DNA of 64,000 bases from Escherichia coli (GCF_036503815.1 NZ_AP027764.1:4092001-4156000), one strand, 5' to 3'; shown: positions 1 to 10,133, counted from the stretch's first letter. The notes: a model not told the origin generated them from the letters alone. Numbers and translations: made by a program.

Positions 1-755
1 TTTGCGGTCAGGTTGATGGCAGCGTGGTGCCTGGATTTATCGGTCTGGAAGCAGGTCAGTCGGCGTTTGGTGATATCTACGCCTGGTTCGGTCGCGTACT
101 CAGCTGGCCGCTGGAACAGCTTGCCGCCCAGCATCCGGAACTGAAAGAGCAAATCAACGCCAGCCAGAAACAACTGCTTCCGGCGTTGACCGAAGCATGG
201 GCCAAAAATCCGTCTCTGGATCACCTGCCGGTGGTGCTCGACTGGTTTAACGGCCGCCGCACGCCAAACGCGAACCAACGCCTGAAAGGCGTGATTACCG
301 ATCTGAACCTCGCCACCGATGCTCCGCTGCTGTTCGGCGGTTTAATTGCCGCCACCGCCTTTGGCGCACGTGCAATTATGGAGTGCTTCACCGATCAGGG
401 GATCGCCGTCAATAACGTGATGGCACTGGGCGGCATCGCGCGCAAAAACCAGGTCATTATGCAGGCCTGCTGCGACGTGCTGAATCGCCCGCTGCAAATT
501 GTTGCCTCTGACCAGTGCTGTGCGCTCGGTGCGGCGATTTTTGCTGCCGTCGCCGCGAAAGTGCACGCAGATATCCCATCAGCACAGCAAAAAATGGCCA
601 GTGCGGTAGAGAAAACCCTGCAACCTCGCAGCGAACAGGCACAACGCTTTGAACAGCTTTATCGCCGCTATCAGCAATGGGCGATGAGCGCCGAACAACA
701 CTATCTTCCAACTTCCGCCCCGGCACAGGCTGCCCAGGCCGTTCCGACTCTATAA
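1..755 (+). CDS. araB: L-ribulokinase AraB, C-terminal part (cut by window edge)
   Basis: Ribulokinase phosphorylates L-ribulose to L-ribulose 5-phosphate with ATP, the second step of cytoplasmic L-arabinose breakdown. The reading frame is open from position 3 and gives about 250 residues, the C-terminal FGGY-kinase half of a protein that is normally 566 residues in E. coli. Visible marks are the substrate-side segment GSVVPGFIGLEAGQSAFGD at the very start and the glycine-rich ATP-site stretch VMALGGIARKNQVIMQ. The N-terminal half lies outside the window. It is the first gene of araBAD; araA starts 10 bases after the stop. No lesion is visible in the part seen. Confidence 0.97.
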   Translation, partial: CGQVDGSVVPGFIGLEAGQSAFGDIYAWFGRVLSWPLEQLAAQHPELKEQINASQKQLLPALTEAWAKNPSLDHLPVVLDWFNGRRTPNANQRLKGVITDLNLATDAPLLFGGLIAATAFGARAIMECFTDQGIAVNNVMALGGIARKNQVIMQACCDVLNRPLQIVASDQCCALGAAIFAAVAAKVHADIPSAQQKMASAVEKTLQPRSEQAQRFEQLYRRYQQWAMSAEQHYLPTSAPAQAAQAVPTL

Positions 756-765
756 GGACACGACA

Positions 766-2268
766 ATGACGATTTTTGATAATTATGAAGTGTGGTTTGT
801 AATTGGCAGCCAGCATCTGTATGGCCCGGAAACCCTACGTCAGGTCACCCAACATGCCGAACACGTCGTTAATGCGCTGAATACGGAAGCGAAACTGCCC
901 TGCAAACTGGTGCTGAAACCGCTGGGCACCACGCCGGATGAAATCACCGCTATTTGCCGCGACGCGAATTACGACGATCGTTGCGCCGGTCTGGTGGTAT
1001 GGCTGCACACCTTCTCTCCAGCCAAAATGTGGATTAACGGCCTGACCATGCTCAATAAGCCGTTGCTGCAATTCCACACCCAGTTCAACGCGGCGCTGCC
1101 GTGGGACAGTATCGATATGGACTTTATGAACCTGAACCAGACTGCACATGGCGGTCGCGAGTTCGGCTTCATTGGCGCGCGTATGCGTCAGCAACATGCT
1201 GTCGTTACCGGTCACTGGCAGGATAAACAAGCACATGAGCGTATCGGCTCCTGGATGCGTCAGGCGGTCTCTAAACAGGATACCCGTCATCTGAAAGTTT
1301 GCCGCTTTGGCGATAACATGCGTGAAGTGGCGGTCACTGACGGCGATAAAGTTGCCGCACAGATCAAGTTCGGTTTCTCCGTCAATACCTGGGCGGTTGG
1401 CGATCTGGTGCAGGTAGTGAACTCCATCAGCGATGGCGATGTTAACGCGCTGGTCGATGAGTACGAAAGCTGCTACACCATGACGCCTGCGACACAAATC
1501 CACGGCGAAAAACGACAGAACGTGCTGGAAGCGGCGCGTATTGAGCTGGGGATGAAGCGTTTCCTGGAACAAGGTGGCTTCCATGCGTTCACCACCACCT
1601 TTGAAGATTTGCACGGTCTGAAGCAGCTTCCAGGCCTGGCCGTGCAGCGTCTGATGCAGCAGGGCTACGGCTTTGCGGGCGAAGGCGACTGGAAAACTGC
1701 CGCCCTGCTTCGCATCATGAAGGTGATGTCAACCGGTCTGCAGGGCGGCACCTCCTTTATGGAGGACTACACTTACCACTTCGAAAAAGGTAATGACCTG
1801 GTGCTCGGCTCCCATATGCTGGAAGTCTGTCCGTCGATCGCCGTAGAAGAGAAACCGATCCTCGACGTTCAACACCTCGGTATTGGCGGTAAAGACGATC
1901 CTGCCCGCCTGATCTTCAATACCCAAACTGGTCCGGCGATTGTCGCCAGCTTGATTGATCTCGGCGATCGTTACCGTCTGCTGGTTAACTGCATCGACAC
2001 GGTGAAAACGCCGCACACCCTGCCGAAACTGCCGGTGGCGAATGCGCTGTGGAAAGCGCAGCCGGATCTACCAACCGCTTCCGAAGCGTGGATCCTTGCT
2101 GGTGGCGCGCACCACACCGTCTTCAGCCATGCGTTGAACCTCAACGATATGCGCCAGTTTGCCGAGATGCACGACATTGAAATCACGGTGATTGATAACG
2201 ACACCCGCCTGCCAGCGTTTAAAGACGCGCTGCGCTGGAACGAAGTGTATTACGGATTTCGTCGCTAA
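766..2268 (+). CDS. araA: L-arabinose isomerase AraA
   Basis: Converts L-arabinose to L-ribulose, the first step of the pathway, in the cytoplasm with Mn2+ as cofactor. The 500-residue product has exactly the length of the E. coli enzyme and begins MTIFDNYEVWFVIGSQHLYG, the usual N-terminus of the family. The ATG follows an AAGGA Shine-Dalgarno six bases upstream and 10 bases after the araB stop, so the two are co-transcribed and probably translationally coupled. The family's metal ligands (two Glu, two His) lie in well conserved segments in the second half, including the HFEKGNDLVLGSHMLEVCPS region. Intact. Confidence 0.98.
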   Translation: MTIFDNYEVWFVIGSQHLYGPETLRQVTQHAEHVVNALNTEAKLPCKLVLKPLGTTPDEITAICRDANYDDRCAGLVVWLHTFSPAKMWINGLTMLNKPLLQFHTQFNAALPWDSIDMDFMNLNQTAHGGREFGFIGARMRQQHAVVTGHWQDKQAHERIGSWMRQAVSKQDTRHLKVCRFGDNMREVAVTDGDKVAAQIKFGFSVNTWAVGDLVQVVNSISDGDVNALVDEYESCYTMTPATQIHGEKRQNVLEAARIELGMKRFLEQGGFHAFTTTFEDLHGLKQLPGLAVQRLMQQGYGFAGEGDWKTAALLRIMKVMSTGLQGGTSFMEDYTYHFEKGNDLVLGSHMLEVCPSIAVEEKPILDVQHLGIGGKDDPARLIFNTQTGPAIVASLIDLGDRYRLLVNCIDTVKTPHTLPKLPVANALWKAQPDLPTASEAWILAGGAHHTVFSHALNLNDMRQFAEMHDIEITVIDNDTRLPAFKDALRWNEVYYGFRR

Positions 2269-2290
2269 GTAGCTGCATCAGGTATGTAAC

Positions 2291-2369
2291 GCCTGATGCG
2301 ACGCTGACGCGTCTTATCTGGCCTACACGTTCCGATTTTGTAGGCCGGATAAGCAAAGCGCATCCGGCA
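2291..2369. repeat. REP/BIME pair between araA and araD
   Basis: Two REP units in inverted orientation: GCCTGATGCGACGC... ending TTATCTGGCCTAC at 2291-2326, and GTAGGCCGGATAAG... ending GCATCCGGCA at 2340-2369. Each can fold on itself and the pair can form a larger stem. It lies inside the araBAD transcript, where such elements are known to stabilise upstream mRNA and lower expression of the downstream gene. Confidence 0.93.
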
Positions 2370-2382
2370 CGAAGGAGTCAAC

Positions 2383-3078
2383 ATGTTAGAAGATCTCAAA
2401 CGCCAGGTCTTAGAAGCCAACCTGGCGCTGCCAAAACACAACCTGGTCACGCTCACATGGGGCAATGTCAGCGCCGTTGATCGCGAGCGCGGCGTCTTGG
2501 TGATCAAACCTTCCGGCGTCGATTACAACGTCATGACCGCTGACGATATGGTCGTGGTCAGCATCGAAACCGGTGAAGTGGTTGAAGGTACGAAAAAGCC
2601 CTCCTCCGATACGCCAACTCACCGGCTGCTCTATCAGGCATTCCCGTCCATTGGCGGCATTGTGCATACGCACTCCCGCCATGCCACCATCTGGGCGCAG
2701 GCGGGCCAGTCAATCCCGGCAACCGGCACCACCCACGCCGACTATTTCTACGGCACCATTCCCTGCACTCGCAAAATGACAGATGCAGAAATCAACGGCG
2801 AATATGAGTGGGAAACCGGTAACGTCATCGTTGAAACCTTCGAAAAACAGGGTATCGACGCAGCGCAAATGCCTGGCGTTCTGGTCCATTCTCACGGCCC
2901 GTTTGCATGGGGTAAAAACGCTGAAGACGCAGTGCATAACGCCATCGTGCTGGAAGAAGTCGCTTATATGGGGATTTTCTGCCGCCAGCTTGCTCCGCAG
3001 TTACCGGATATGCAGCAAACATTGCTGGATAAACACTATCTGCGTAAGCATGGTGCGAAGGCATATTACGGGCAGTAA
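2383..3078 (+). CDS. araD: L-ribulose-5-phosphate 4-epimerase AraD
   Basis: Interconverts L-ribulose 5-phosphate and D-xylulose 5-phosphate, feeding arabinose carbon into the pentose phosphate pathway. The 231-residue length is that of E. coli AraD. It is a class II aldolase-fold zinc enzyme: the metal ligands are visible as H95 and H97 in GGIVHTHSRH and H171 in VLVHSHGPFAWG; the catalytic D120 (TGTTHAD) and Y229 (KAYYGQ at the C-terminus) are also present. The ATG follows GAAGGAGT. It lies 114 bases after araA, separated by the REP pair, and is the last gene of araBAD; a strong terminator follows. Intact. Confidence 0.98.
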   Translation: MLEDLKRQVLEANLALPKHNLVTLTWGNVSAVDRERGVLVIKPSGVDYNVMTADDMVVVSIETGEVVEGTKKPSSDTPTHRLLYQAFPSIGGIVHTHSRHATIWAQAGQSIPATGTTHADYFYGTIPCTRKMTDAEINGEYEWETGNVIVETFEKQGIDAAQMPGVLVHSHGPFAWGKNAEDAVHNAIVLEEVAYMGIFCRQLAPQLPDMQQTLLDKHYLRKHGAKAYYGQ

Positions 3079-3081
3079 TGA

Positions 3082-3097
3082 CTGTATAAAACCACAG
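3082..3097 (+). promoter_or_regulatory. LexA (SOS) box upstream of polB
   Basis: The sequence reads CTGTATAAAACCACAG, a match to the LexA core CTG-N10-CAG, only 4 bases after the araD stop and 55 bases before the polB start. Pol II (polB/dinA) is an established member of the LexA regulon, so this is very likely its operator. Confidence 0.9.
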
Positions 3098-3107
3098 CCA
3101 GTCAACC

Positions 3108-3138
3108 AAAACCAGGCTATACTCAAGCCTGGTTTTTT
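3108..3138 (+). terminator. Rho-independent terminator after araBAD
   Basis: A perfect 11-bp stem AAAACCAGGCT / AGCCTGGTTTT with a 7-base loop (ATACTCA) runs into a six-T tract. It sits 29 bases after the araD stop and ends 15 bases before the polB start, so it closes araBAD and also lies within the polB leader. Confidence 0.9.
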
Positions 3139-3152
3139 ATTGGATTTTCAGC

Positions 3153-5504
3153 GTGGCGCAGGCAGGTTTTATCTTAACCCGACACTGGCGGGATACCCCG
3201 CAAGGAACCGAAGTTTCCTTTTGGTTAGCGACGGACAACGGGCCGTTGCAGGTTACGCTTGAACCGCAAGAGTCCGTGGCCTTTATTCCCGCCGATCAGG
3301 TTCCCCGCGCTCAGCATATTTTGCAGGGTGAACAAGGCTTTCGCTTGACGCCGCTGGCGTTAAAAGATTTTCACCGCCAGCCGGTGTATGGCCTTTACTG
3401 TCGCGCCCATCGCCAGTTGATGAATTACGAAAAGCGCCTGCGTGAAGCTGGCGTTACCGTTTACGAGGCCGATGTGCGCCCGCCAGAACGCTATCTGATG
3501 GAGCGGTTTATCACCTCCCCGGTGTGGGTAGAGGGTGATATGCGCAATGGCGCTATCGTTAATGCCCGTCTGAAACCGCATCCCGACTACCGCCCGCCGC
3601 TCAAGTGGGTTTCTATTGATATTGAAACCACCCGCCACGGTGAACTGTACTGCATCGGTCTGGAAGGCTGCGGGCAGCGCATCGTTTATATGCTGGGGCC
3701 GGAGAATGGCGATGCCTCCGCGCTTGATTTCGAACTGGAATATGTCGCCAGTCGCCCGCAGCTACTGGAAAAACTCAACGCCTGGTTTGCTAACCACGAT
3801 CCTGATGTGATCATCGGCTGGAACGTGGTGCAGTTCGATCTGCGAATGCTGCAAAAACATGCCGAGCGCTACCGTATTCCACTGCGTCTCGGGCGCGATA
3901 ACAGTGAGCTGGAGTGGCGCGAGCACGGCTTTAAAAACGGCGTCTTTTTTGCCCAGGCCAAAGGTCGGCTAATTATCGACGGTATTGAGGCGCTGAAATC
4001 TGCATTCTGGAATTTCTCTTCATTCTCGCTGGAAACCGTCGCTCAGGAGTTATTAGGCGAAGGAAAATCTATCGATAACCCGTGGGATCGGATGGACGAA
4101 ATTGACCGCCGTTTCGCCGAAGATAAACCTGCGCTGGCAACTTATAACCTGAAAGATTGCGAGCTGGTGACGCAGATCTTCCACAAAACTGAAATCATGC
4201 CGTTTCTACTCGAACGGGCGACGGTGAACGGCCTGCCGGTGGATCGGCACGGGGGATCGGTGGCGGCGTTTGGTCATCTCTATTTTCCCCGAATGCATCG
4301 TGCTGGTTATGTCGCGCCTAATCTCGGTGAAGTGCCGCCGCACGCCAGCCCTGGCGGCTATGTGATGGATTCGCGGCCTGGTCTGTATGATTCGGTACTG
4401 GTGCTGGACTACAAAAGCCTGTACCCCTCGATCATCCGCACCTATCTGATTGATCCCGTCGGGCTGGTGGAAGGCATGGCGCAACCTGATCCAGAGCACA
4501 GCACCGAAGGTTTTCTCGATGCCTGGTTCTCGCGGGAGAAACATTGCCTGCCGGAGATTGTGACTAACATCTGGCACGGGCGCGATGAAGCCAAACGCCA
4601 GGGCAATAAACCGCTGTCGCAGGCGCTGAAGATCATTATGAATGCCTTTTATGGCGTGCTTGGCACTACCGCCTGCCGCTTCTTCGATCCGCGCCTGGCG
4701 TCGTCGATCACCATGCGTGGTCATCAGATCATGCGGCAAACCAAAGCGTTGATTGAAGCGCAGGGCTACGACGTGATCTACGGCGATACCGACTCAACGT
4801 TTGTCTGGCTGAAAGGCGCACATTCGGAAGAAGAAGCGGCGAAAATCGGTCGTGCACTGGTGCAGCACGTTAACGCCTGGTGGGCAGAAACGCTGCAAAA
4901 ACAACAGCTGACCAGCGCATTAGAACTGGAGTATGAAACCCATTTCTGCCGTTTTCTGATGCCAACCATTCGCGGGGCCGATACGGGCAGCAAAAAGCGC
5001 TACGCCGGACTGATTCAGGAGGGCGACAAACAGCGGATGGTGTTTAAAGGGCTGGAAACCGTACGCACCGACTGGACACCGCTGGCCCAGCAGTTTCAGC
5101 AGGAGCTATATCTACGTATCTTCCGCAACGAGCCATATCAGGAATACGTTCGCGAAACCATCGACAAACTGATGGCAGGCGAACTGGATGCACGGCTGGT
5201 TTACCGTAAACGCCTTCGCCGTCCGCTGAGCGAATATCAGCGTAATGTGCCGCCTCATGTACGCGCCGCTCGCCTTGCCGATGAAGAAAACCAAAAGCGC
5301 GGTCGCCCCTTGCAATATCAGAACCGCGGCACCATTAAGTACGTCTGGACCACCAACGGCCCGGAGCCGCTGGACTACCAACGTTCACCGCTGGATTACG
5401 AACACTATCTGACCCGCCAGCTACAACCCGTGGCGGAGGGAATACTCCCTTTTATTGAGGATAATTTTGCTACACTTATGACCGGGCAACTTGGGCTATT
5501 TTGA
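3153..5504 (+). CDS. polB: DNA polymerase II
   Basis: SOS-induced family B DNA polymerase with 3'-5' exonuclease, used in replication restart and some translesion synthesis. The 783-residue length equals E. coli Pol II when the GTG at 3153 is taken as start (N-terminus MAQAGFILTRHW). The ExoI motif SIDIET lies at about residues 154-159 (acidic pair D156, E158), the polymerase motif A DYKSLYPSI at about 419-427 and the catalytic motif C YGDTDS at about 543-548. It is preceded by the LexA box and the araBAD terminator, so it is a separate, damage-controlled transcription unit. Intact. Confidence 0.98.
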   Translation: MAQAGFILTRHWRDTPQGTEVSFWLATDNGPLQVTLEPQESVAFIPADQVPRAQHILQGEQGFRLTPLALKDFHRQPVYGLYCRAHRQLMNYEKRLREAGVTVYEADVRPPERYLMERFITSPVWVEGDMRNGAIVNARLKPHPDYRPPLKWVSIDIETTRHGELYCIGLEGCGQRIVYMLGPENGDASALDFELEYVASRPQLLEKLNAWFANHDPDVIIGWNVVQFDLRMLQKHAERYRIPLRLGRDNSELEWREHGFKNGVFFAQAKGRLIIDGIEALKSAFWNFSSFSLETVAQELLGEGKSIDNPWDRMDEIDRRFAEDKPALATYNLKDCELVTQIFHKTEIMPFLLERATVNGLPVDRHGGSVAAFGHLYFPRMHRAGYVAPNLGEVPPHASPGGYVMDSRPGLYDSVLVLDYKSLYPSIIRTYLIDPVGLVEGMAQPDPEHSTEGFLDAWFSREKHCLPEIVTNIWHGRDEAKRQGNKPLSQALKIIMNAFYGVLGTTACRFFDPRLASSITMRGHQIMRQTKALIEAQGYDVIYGDTDSTFVWLKGAHSEEEAAKIGRALVQHVNAWWAETLQKQQLTSALELEYETHFCRFLMPTIRGADTGSKKRYAGLIQEGDKQRMVFKGLETVRTDWTPLAQQFQQELYLRIFRNEPYQEYVRETIDKLMAGELDARLVYRKRLRRPLSEYQRNVPPHVRAARLADEENQKRGRPLQYQNRGTIKYVWTTNGPEPLDYQRSPLDYEHYLTRQLQPVAEGILPFIEDNFATLMTGQLGLF

Positions 5505-5667
5505 GCAAAAAAAGAGTTCGCCAGATACCATTTTGATGCGTGACGAATGCTTTGCCATCCAGTACCATAGCGCCCTTTCCATTCCTGGACCTGAATAACA
5601 CCACTACCTCATAAGCACGGTAGCGGGTGGTTATTGCCTGCAATTAAAGATATAGAGCCGAACACAT
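5505..5667. other. polB-rapA intergenic region with a hairpin
   Basis: 163 bases without a gene. It contains an imperfect stem (CACCACTACC near 5599 pairing with GGTAGCGGGTG near 5620) about 35 bases before the rapA ATG; there is no T tract, so it may be a leader structure more than a terminator. No promoter stands out with confidence. Confidence 0.45.
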
Positions 5668-8574
5668 ATGCCTTTTACACTTGGTCAACGCTGGATCAGC
5701 GATACAGAAAGCGAATTGGGACTTGGAACCGTTGTCGCGGTGGATGCGCGAACTGTCACTTTACTTTTCCCATCTACTGGTGAAAACCGTCTGTACGCAC
5801 GCAGTGATTCCCCCGTGACCCGCGTGATGTTCAACCCTGGTGATACCATTACCAGCCATGACGGCTGGCAGATGCAAGTCGAAGAAGTAAAAGAAGAAAA
5901 TGGCTTGCTGACCTATATCGGTACTCGCCTGGATACTGAAGAGTCCGGCGTAGCCCTGCGTGAAGTTTTCCTTGATAGCAAACTGGTGTTCAGCAAACCG
6001 CAGGACCGTCTGTTTGCCGGGCAGATTGACCGTATGGACCGCTTTGCGCTGCGTTATCGCGCACGTAAATATTCCAGCGAACAGTTCCGTATGCCGTACA
6101 GCGGCCTGCGCGGTCAGCGTACCAGTCTGATCCCGCATCAGCTCAACATCGCTCATGATGTTGGTCGCCGCCATGCGCCGCGCGTCCTGCTGGCTGACGA
6201 AGTGGGTTTAGGGAAAACCATTGAAGCCGGGATGATCCTGCATCAGCAACTGCTCTCTGGCGCTGCTGAACGTGTACTGATTATCGTCCCGGAAACCTTA
6301 CAGCATCAGTGGCTGGTAGAAATGCTGCGCCGCTTCAATCTGCGTTTTGCCCTGTTTGATGACGAGCGTTACGCCGAAGCCCAGCACGATGCCTACAACC
6401 CGTTCGACACCGAACAGCTGGTCATTTGCTCGCTGGATTTTGCCCGTCGTAGCAAACAGCGTCTGGAACATCTCTGTGAAGCCGAATGGGACCTGCTGGT
6501 GGTCGATGAAGCGCATCACCTGGTGTGGAGCGAAGATGCGCCGAGCCGTGAATATCAGGCCATTGAACAACTGGCAGAGCATGTGCCCGGCGTTCTGCTG
6601 CTGACTGCGACCCCGGAACAGCTGGGGATGGAAAGCCACTTCGCCCGTCTGCGCCTGCTGGACCCGAACCGTTTCCACGATTTCGCGCAGTTCGTTGAAG
6701 AGCAGAAAAATTATCGTCCAGTAGCAGATGCCGTTGCCATGCTGCTGGCAGGTAACAAACTCAGCAATGACGAACTGAACATGCTCGGTGAGATGATCGG
6801 CGAGCAGGATATTGAGCCGTTACTGCAGGCGGCAAACAGCGACAGCGAAGATGCCCAGAGCGCCCGTCAGGAACTGGTTTCCATGCTGATGGATCGCCAC
6901 GGCACCAGCCGCGTGCTGTTCCGTAACACGCGTAACGGTGTGAAAGGCTTCCCGAAACGCGAGCTACACACTATTAAACTGCCGCTGCCGACGCAGTATC
7001 AGACGGCCATTAAAGTCTCCGGAATTATGGGCGCACGTAAAAGTGCGGAAGACCGCGCTCGCGATATGCTCTACCCGGAGCGTATTTATCAGGAATTTGA
7101 AGGTGATAACGCCACCTGGTGGAACTTCGATCCGCGCGTTGAGTGGCTGATGGGTTACCTGACCAGCCATCGCTCACAGAAAGTGCTGGTGATCTGCGCT
7201 AAAGCCGCTACCGCGCTGCAACTGGAGCAGGTACTGCGCGAGCGTGAAGGTATCCGCGCTGCGGTGTTCCACGAAGGCATGTCGATTATTGAGCGTGACC
7301 GCGCTGCGGCATGGTTTGCCGAAGAAGACACCGGCGCACAGGTACTGCTTTGCTCGGAAATCGGTTCTGAAGGACGTAACTTCCAGTTCGCCAGCCACAT
7401 GGTGATGTTTGACCTGCCATTCAACCCGGATCTGCTGGAGCAGCGTATTGGTCGACTGGATCGTATCGGTCAGGCGCACGATATTCAGATCCATGTGCCT
7501 TATCTGGAAAAAACCGCTCAGTCGGTACTGGTACGCTGGTATCACGAAGGTCTGGATGCATTCGAGCACACCTGCCCGACCGGACGCACTATCTACGATA
7601 GCGTGTATAACGATCTGATTAACTACCTGGCCTCACCGGATCAAACCGAAGGCTTTGACGATCTGATCAAAAACTGCCGCGAGCAGCACGAGGCGTTGAA
7701 GGCACAGCTGGAACAGGGTCGTGACCGCCTGCTGGAAATCCATTCCAACGGTGGCGAAAAAGCCCAGGCACTGGCAGAAAGCATTGAAGAGCAGGATGAC
7801 GATACCAACCTGATCGCCTTCGCCATGAACCTGTTCGATATTATCGGTATCAATCAGGACGATCGCGGCGACAACATGATCGTGCTGACGCCGTCCGATC
7901 ATATGCTGGTGCCGGACTTCCCGGGCCTGTCGGAAGATGGCATCACCATCACCTTCGACCGTGAAGTGGCGCTGGCGCGTGAAGATGCGCAGTTTATTAC
8001 CTGGGAGCATCCACTGATCCGCAACGGCCTGGATCTGATCCTCTCTGGCGATACCGGTAGCAGCACGATTTCACTGTTGAAAAACAAAGCGTTGCCGGTA
8101 GGTACGCTGTTGGTGGAACTGATTTATGTCGTTGAAGCCCAGGCTCCGAAGCAGTTGCAGCTCAACCGCTTCCTGCCGCCGACGCCGGTACGTATGCTGC
8201 TGGATAAAAATGGCAACAACCTGGCGGCGCAGGTGGAGTTTGAAACCTTTAACCGTCAGCTTAACGCGGTTAACCGCCACACTGGCAGCAAGCTGGTTAA
8301 TGCCGTGCAGCAGGATGTTCACGCTATCCTTCAGTTGGGTGAAGCGCAGATCGAGAAATCTGCCCGTGCATTGATTGATGCAGCACGTAACGAAGCCGAC
8401 GAAAAACTGTCTGCCGAGCTGTCTCGTCTGGAAGCTCTGCGCGCAGTGAACCCGAACATTCGTGACGATGAACTGACCGCCATTGAGAGCAACCGTCAGC
8501 AGGTAATGGAAAGCCTGGATCAGGCAGGCTGGCGTCTGGATGCCCTGCGTTTGATCGTTGTGACGCATCAGTAA
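5668..8574 (+). CDS. rapA: RNA polymerase-associated ATPase RapA
   Basis: SWI/SNF-type ATPase that binds core RNA polymerase and recycles it from stalled complexes. The 968 residues match E. coli RapA (HepA). An N-terminal Tudor-like region precedes the helicase core: Walker [13 protein letters not shown] near residues 172-184, motif II VDEAHH near 280, motif [11 protein letters not shown] near 312, and the C-terminal helicase lobe with [13 protein letters not shown] and the motif VI segment [11 protein letters not shown]. The C-terminal RapA-specific part follows. The stop lies 11 bases before rluA, so the two are probably one transcript. Intact. Confidence 0.98.
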
Positions 8575-8585
8575 CGGAGCCGAAA

Positions 8586-9245
8586 ATGGGGATGGAAAAC
8601 TACAATCCGCCGCAGGAACCCTGGCTGGTTATCCTGTATCAGGATGACCACATTATGGTGGTCAACAAGCCGAGCGGTTTGTTGTCTGTGCCGGGTCGTC
8701 TGGAAGAGCACAAAGACAGCGTGATGACGCGCATTCAGCGTGATTATCCGCAGGCGGAATCGGTGCATCGTCTGGATATGGCTACCAGCGGCGTGATTGT
8801 AGTGGCGCTGACCAAAGCCGCGGAGCGGGAATTAAAACGCCAGTTCCGCGAGCGCGAGCCGAAAAAGCAGTATGTGGCCCGCGTCTGGGGACATCCATCC
8901 CCTGCGGAAGGTCTGGTAGATCTGCCGCTGATTTGCGACTGGCCAAACCGCCCGAAACAGAAAGTCTGTTACGAAACAGGTAAACCTGCGCAGACGGAAT
9001 ATGAAGTGGTGGAGTATGCGGCGGATAACACGGCAAGAGTGGTGTTAAAACCGATTACCGGGCGTTCGCATCAGTTGCGTGTGCATATGCTGGCGCTGGG
9101 TCATCCGATTCTCGGCGATCGTTTTTATGCATCACCAGAAGCGAGAGCAATGGCACCGCGTTTGTTGCTACATGCAGAGATGTTGACGATTACCCATCCG
9201 GCGTATGGCAATAGTATGACGTTTAAAGCGCCAGCGGATTTTTAA
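8586..9245 (+). CDS. rluA: Dual-specificity rRNA/tRNA pseudouridine synthase RluA
   Basis: Makes pseudouridine at position 746 of 23S rRNA and position 32 of several tRNAs. The 219-residue length is that of E. coli RluA. The catalytic motif HRLDMATSG begins at residue 61, giving the nucleophile D64; the family's Arg-containing KPITGRSHQLRVHM segment follows. There is no S4 domain, as expected for RluA. The start ATG is preceded by an ACGGAGCC ribosome site and follows rapA by 11 bases. It converges on djlA with a REP between. Intact. Confidence 0.97.
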   Translation: MGMENYNPPQEPWLVILYQDDHIMVVNKPSGLLSVPGRLEEHKDSVMTRIQRDYPQAESVHRLDMATSGVIVVALTKAAERELKRQFREREPKKQYVARVWGHPSPAEGLVDLPLICDWPNRPKQKVCYETGKPAQTEYEVVEYAADNTARVVLKPITGRSHQLRVHMLALGHPILGDRFYASPEARAMAPRLLLHAEMLTITHPAYGNSMTFKAPADF

Positions 9246-9266
9246 TAGTCTCGCTGGCGCGATTCG

Positions 9267-9307
9267 GTAGGCCGGATGCGGCGCGGGCCGCGTCTTATCC
9301 GGCCTAC
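9267..9307. repeat. REP element between convergent rluA and djlA
   Basis: A single 41-bp palindromic REP (GTAGGCCGGATGCGGC... / ...CTTATCCGGCCTAC) fills the short gap between the two convergent genes. K-12 strains have extra small ORFs (yabP/yabQ) in this junction; none are present here. Confidence 0.92.
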
Positions 9308-9317
9308 AATTTGAAAC

Positions 9318-10133
9318 TTATTTAAACCCTTTCTGCTGCTTTATCAGCTCATAGGCCTGCTGAATTTCCTGCGCTTTTTGCTTCGCCATCTCCATCATCT
9401 CAGGCGGCAAACCTTTTGCTACCAGCTTATCGGGATGGTGCTCGCTCATCAGCTTACGATAGGCACGTTTAATGGTGGTCGCATCATCCGTCGGCTTCAC
9501 ACCCAGCACATTACAGGCATCTTCCAGCGTCGGGCCACGCTGCGCTTGCTGCCAGTTACCACCGCCAGATTGCTGCTGATAACCGCCGCCAAACTGTGCA
9601 CCGCCCTGCATCATGCGCAAAAACTGGTCAAACTGGGCACGGGAGATCCCTAATTCTTCAGCAATGACATACAGCACCGCCCGTTCATTCGGATGCAGCG
9701 AACCATCAGCAAACGCCGCCTGAATCTGGATCTCCAGAAACATACGAATTAAGTCAAAACGACCAAAGCAGACACTGCGAAACTGGCGCATCTTTTCGCG
9801 CAGTGGGTAATTGTCTGATTTTCCAACCCGGAACGCATTTTGCGCCGCAGTACGGGAAGCGCCATGAAGGTTCATTCGGTCCATCAACTGGCTGGCGATA
9901 TGAATATCAGCCTCCGTGACGCGACCTTTGGATTTGGTTAAATGCCCCATCACTTCAAAAGTGGTGGCAAAAAACAGCGCCTGACGCTCACGCTGGTTGG
10001 CGAACCACGCCATTTTACGGCTACGGGCTTTATCAAACATATGGCCAATTAACAGGCCTAACACTACGCCCCAAAAGCCGCCGCCCATCAGTAAGGCCAC
10101 GGCCACGCCAATGATTTTTCCCCAATACTGCAT
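9318..10133 (-). CDS. djlA: Membrane-anchored DnaJ-like co-chaperone DjlA
   Basis: Type III J-protein of the inner membrane that stimulates DnaK and influences the Rcs capsule response. I take the start at 10133 (MQYWGKIIGVAVALLMGGGF), which gives 271 residues as in E. coli; the frame stays open 15 codons upstream. Residues about 6-31 form the single, glycine-rich transmembrane segment, followed by a TerB-like helical region (QIQAAFADGSLHPNERAVLY) and a low-complexity Gly/Gln linker. The C-terminal J domain has the HPD motif in SEHHPDKL. It is divergent from lptD. Intact. Confidence 0.96.
   Translation of the reverse strand: MQYWGKIIGVAVALLMGGGFWGVVLGLLIGHMFDKARSRKMAWFANQRERQALFFATTFEVMGHLTKSKGRVTEADIHIASQLMDRMNLHGASRTAAQNAFRVGKSDNYPLREKMRQFRSVCFGRFDLIRMFLEIQIQAAFADGSLHPNERAVLYVIAEELGISRAQFDQFLRMMQGGAQFGGGYQQQSGGGNWQQAQRGPTLEDACNVLGVKPTDDATTIKRAYRKLMSEHHPDKLVAKGLPPEMMEMAKQKAQEIQQAYELIKQQKGFK

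Noticed and set aside
835..1614. 259-codon frame opposite araA
   Set aside because: Shadow of araA on the other strand; no ribosome site, composition follows the real gene's third-codon bias.
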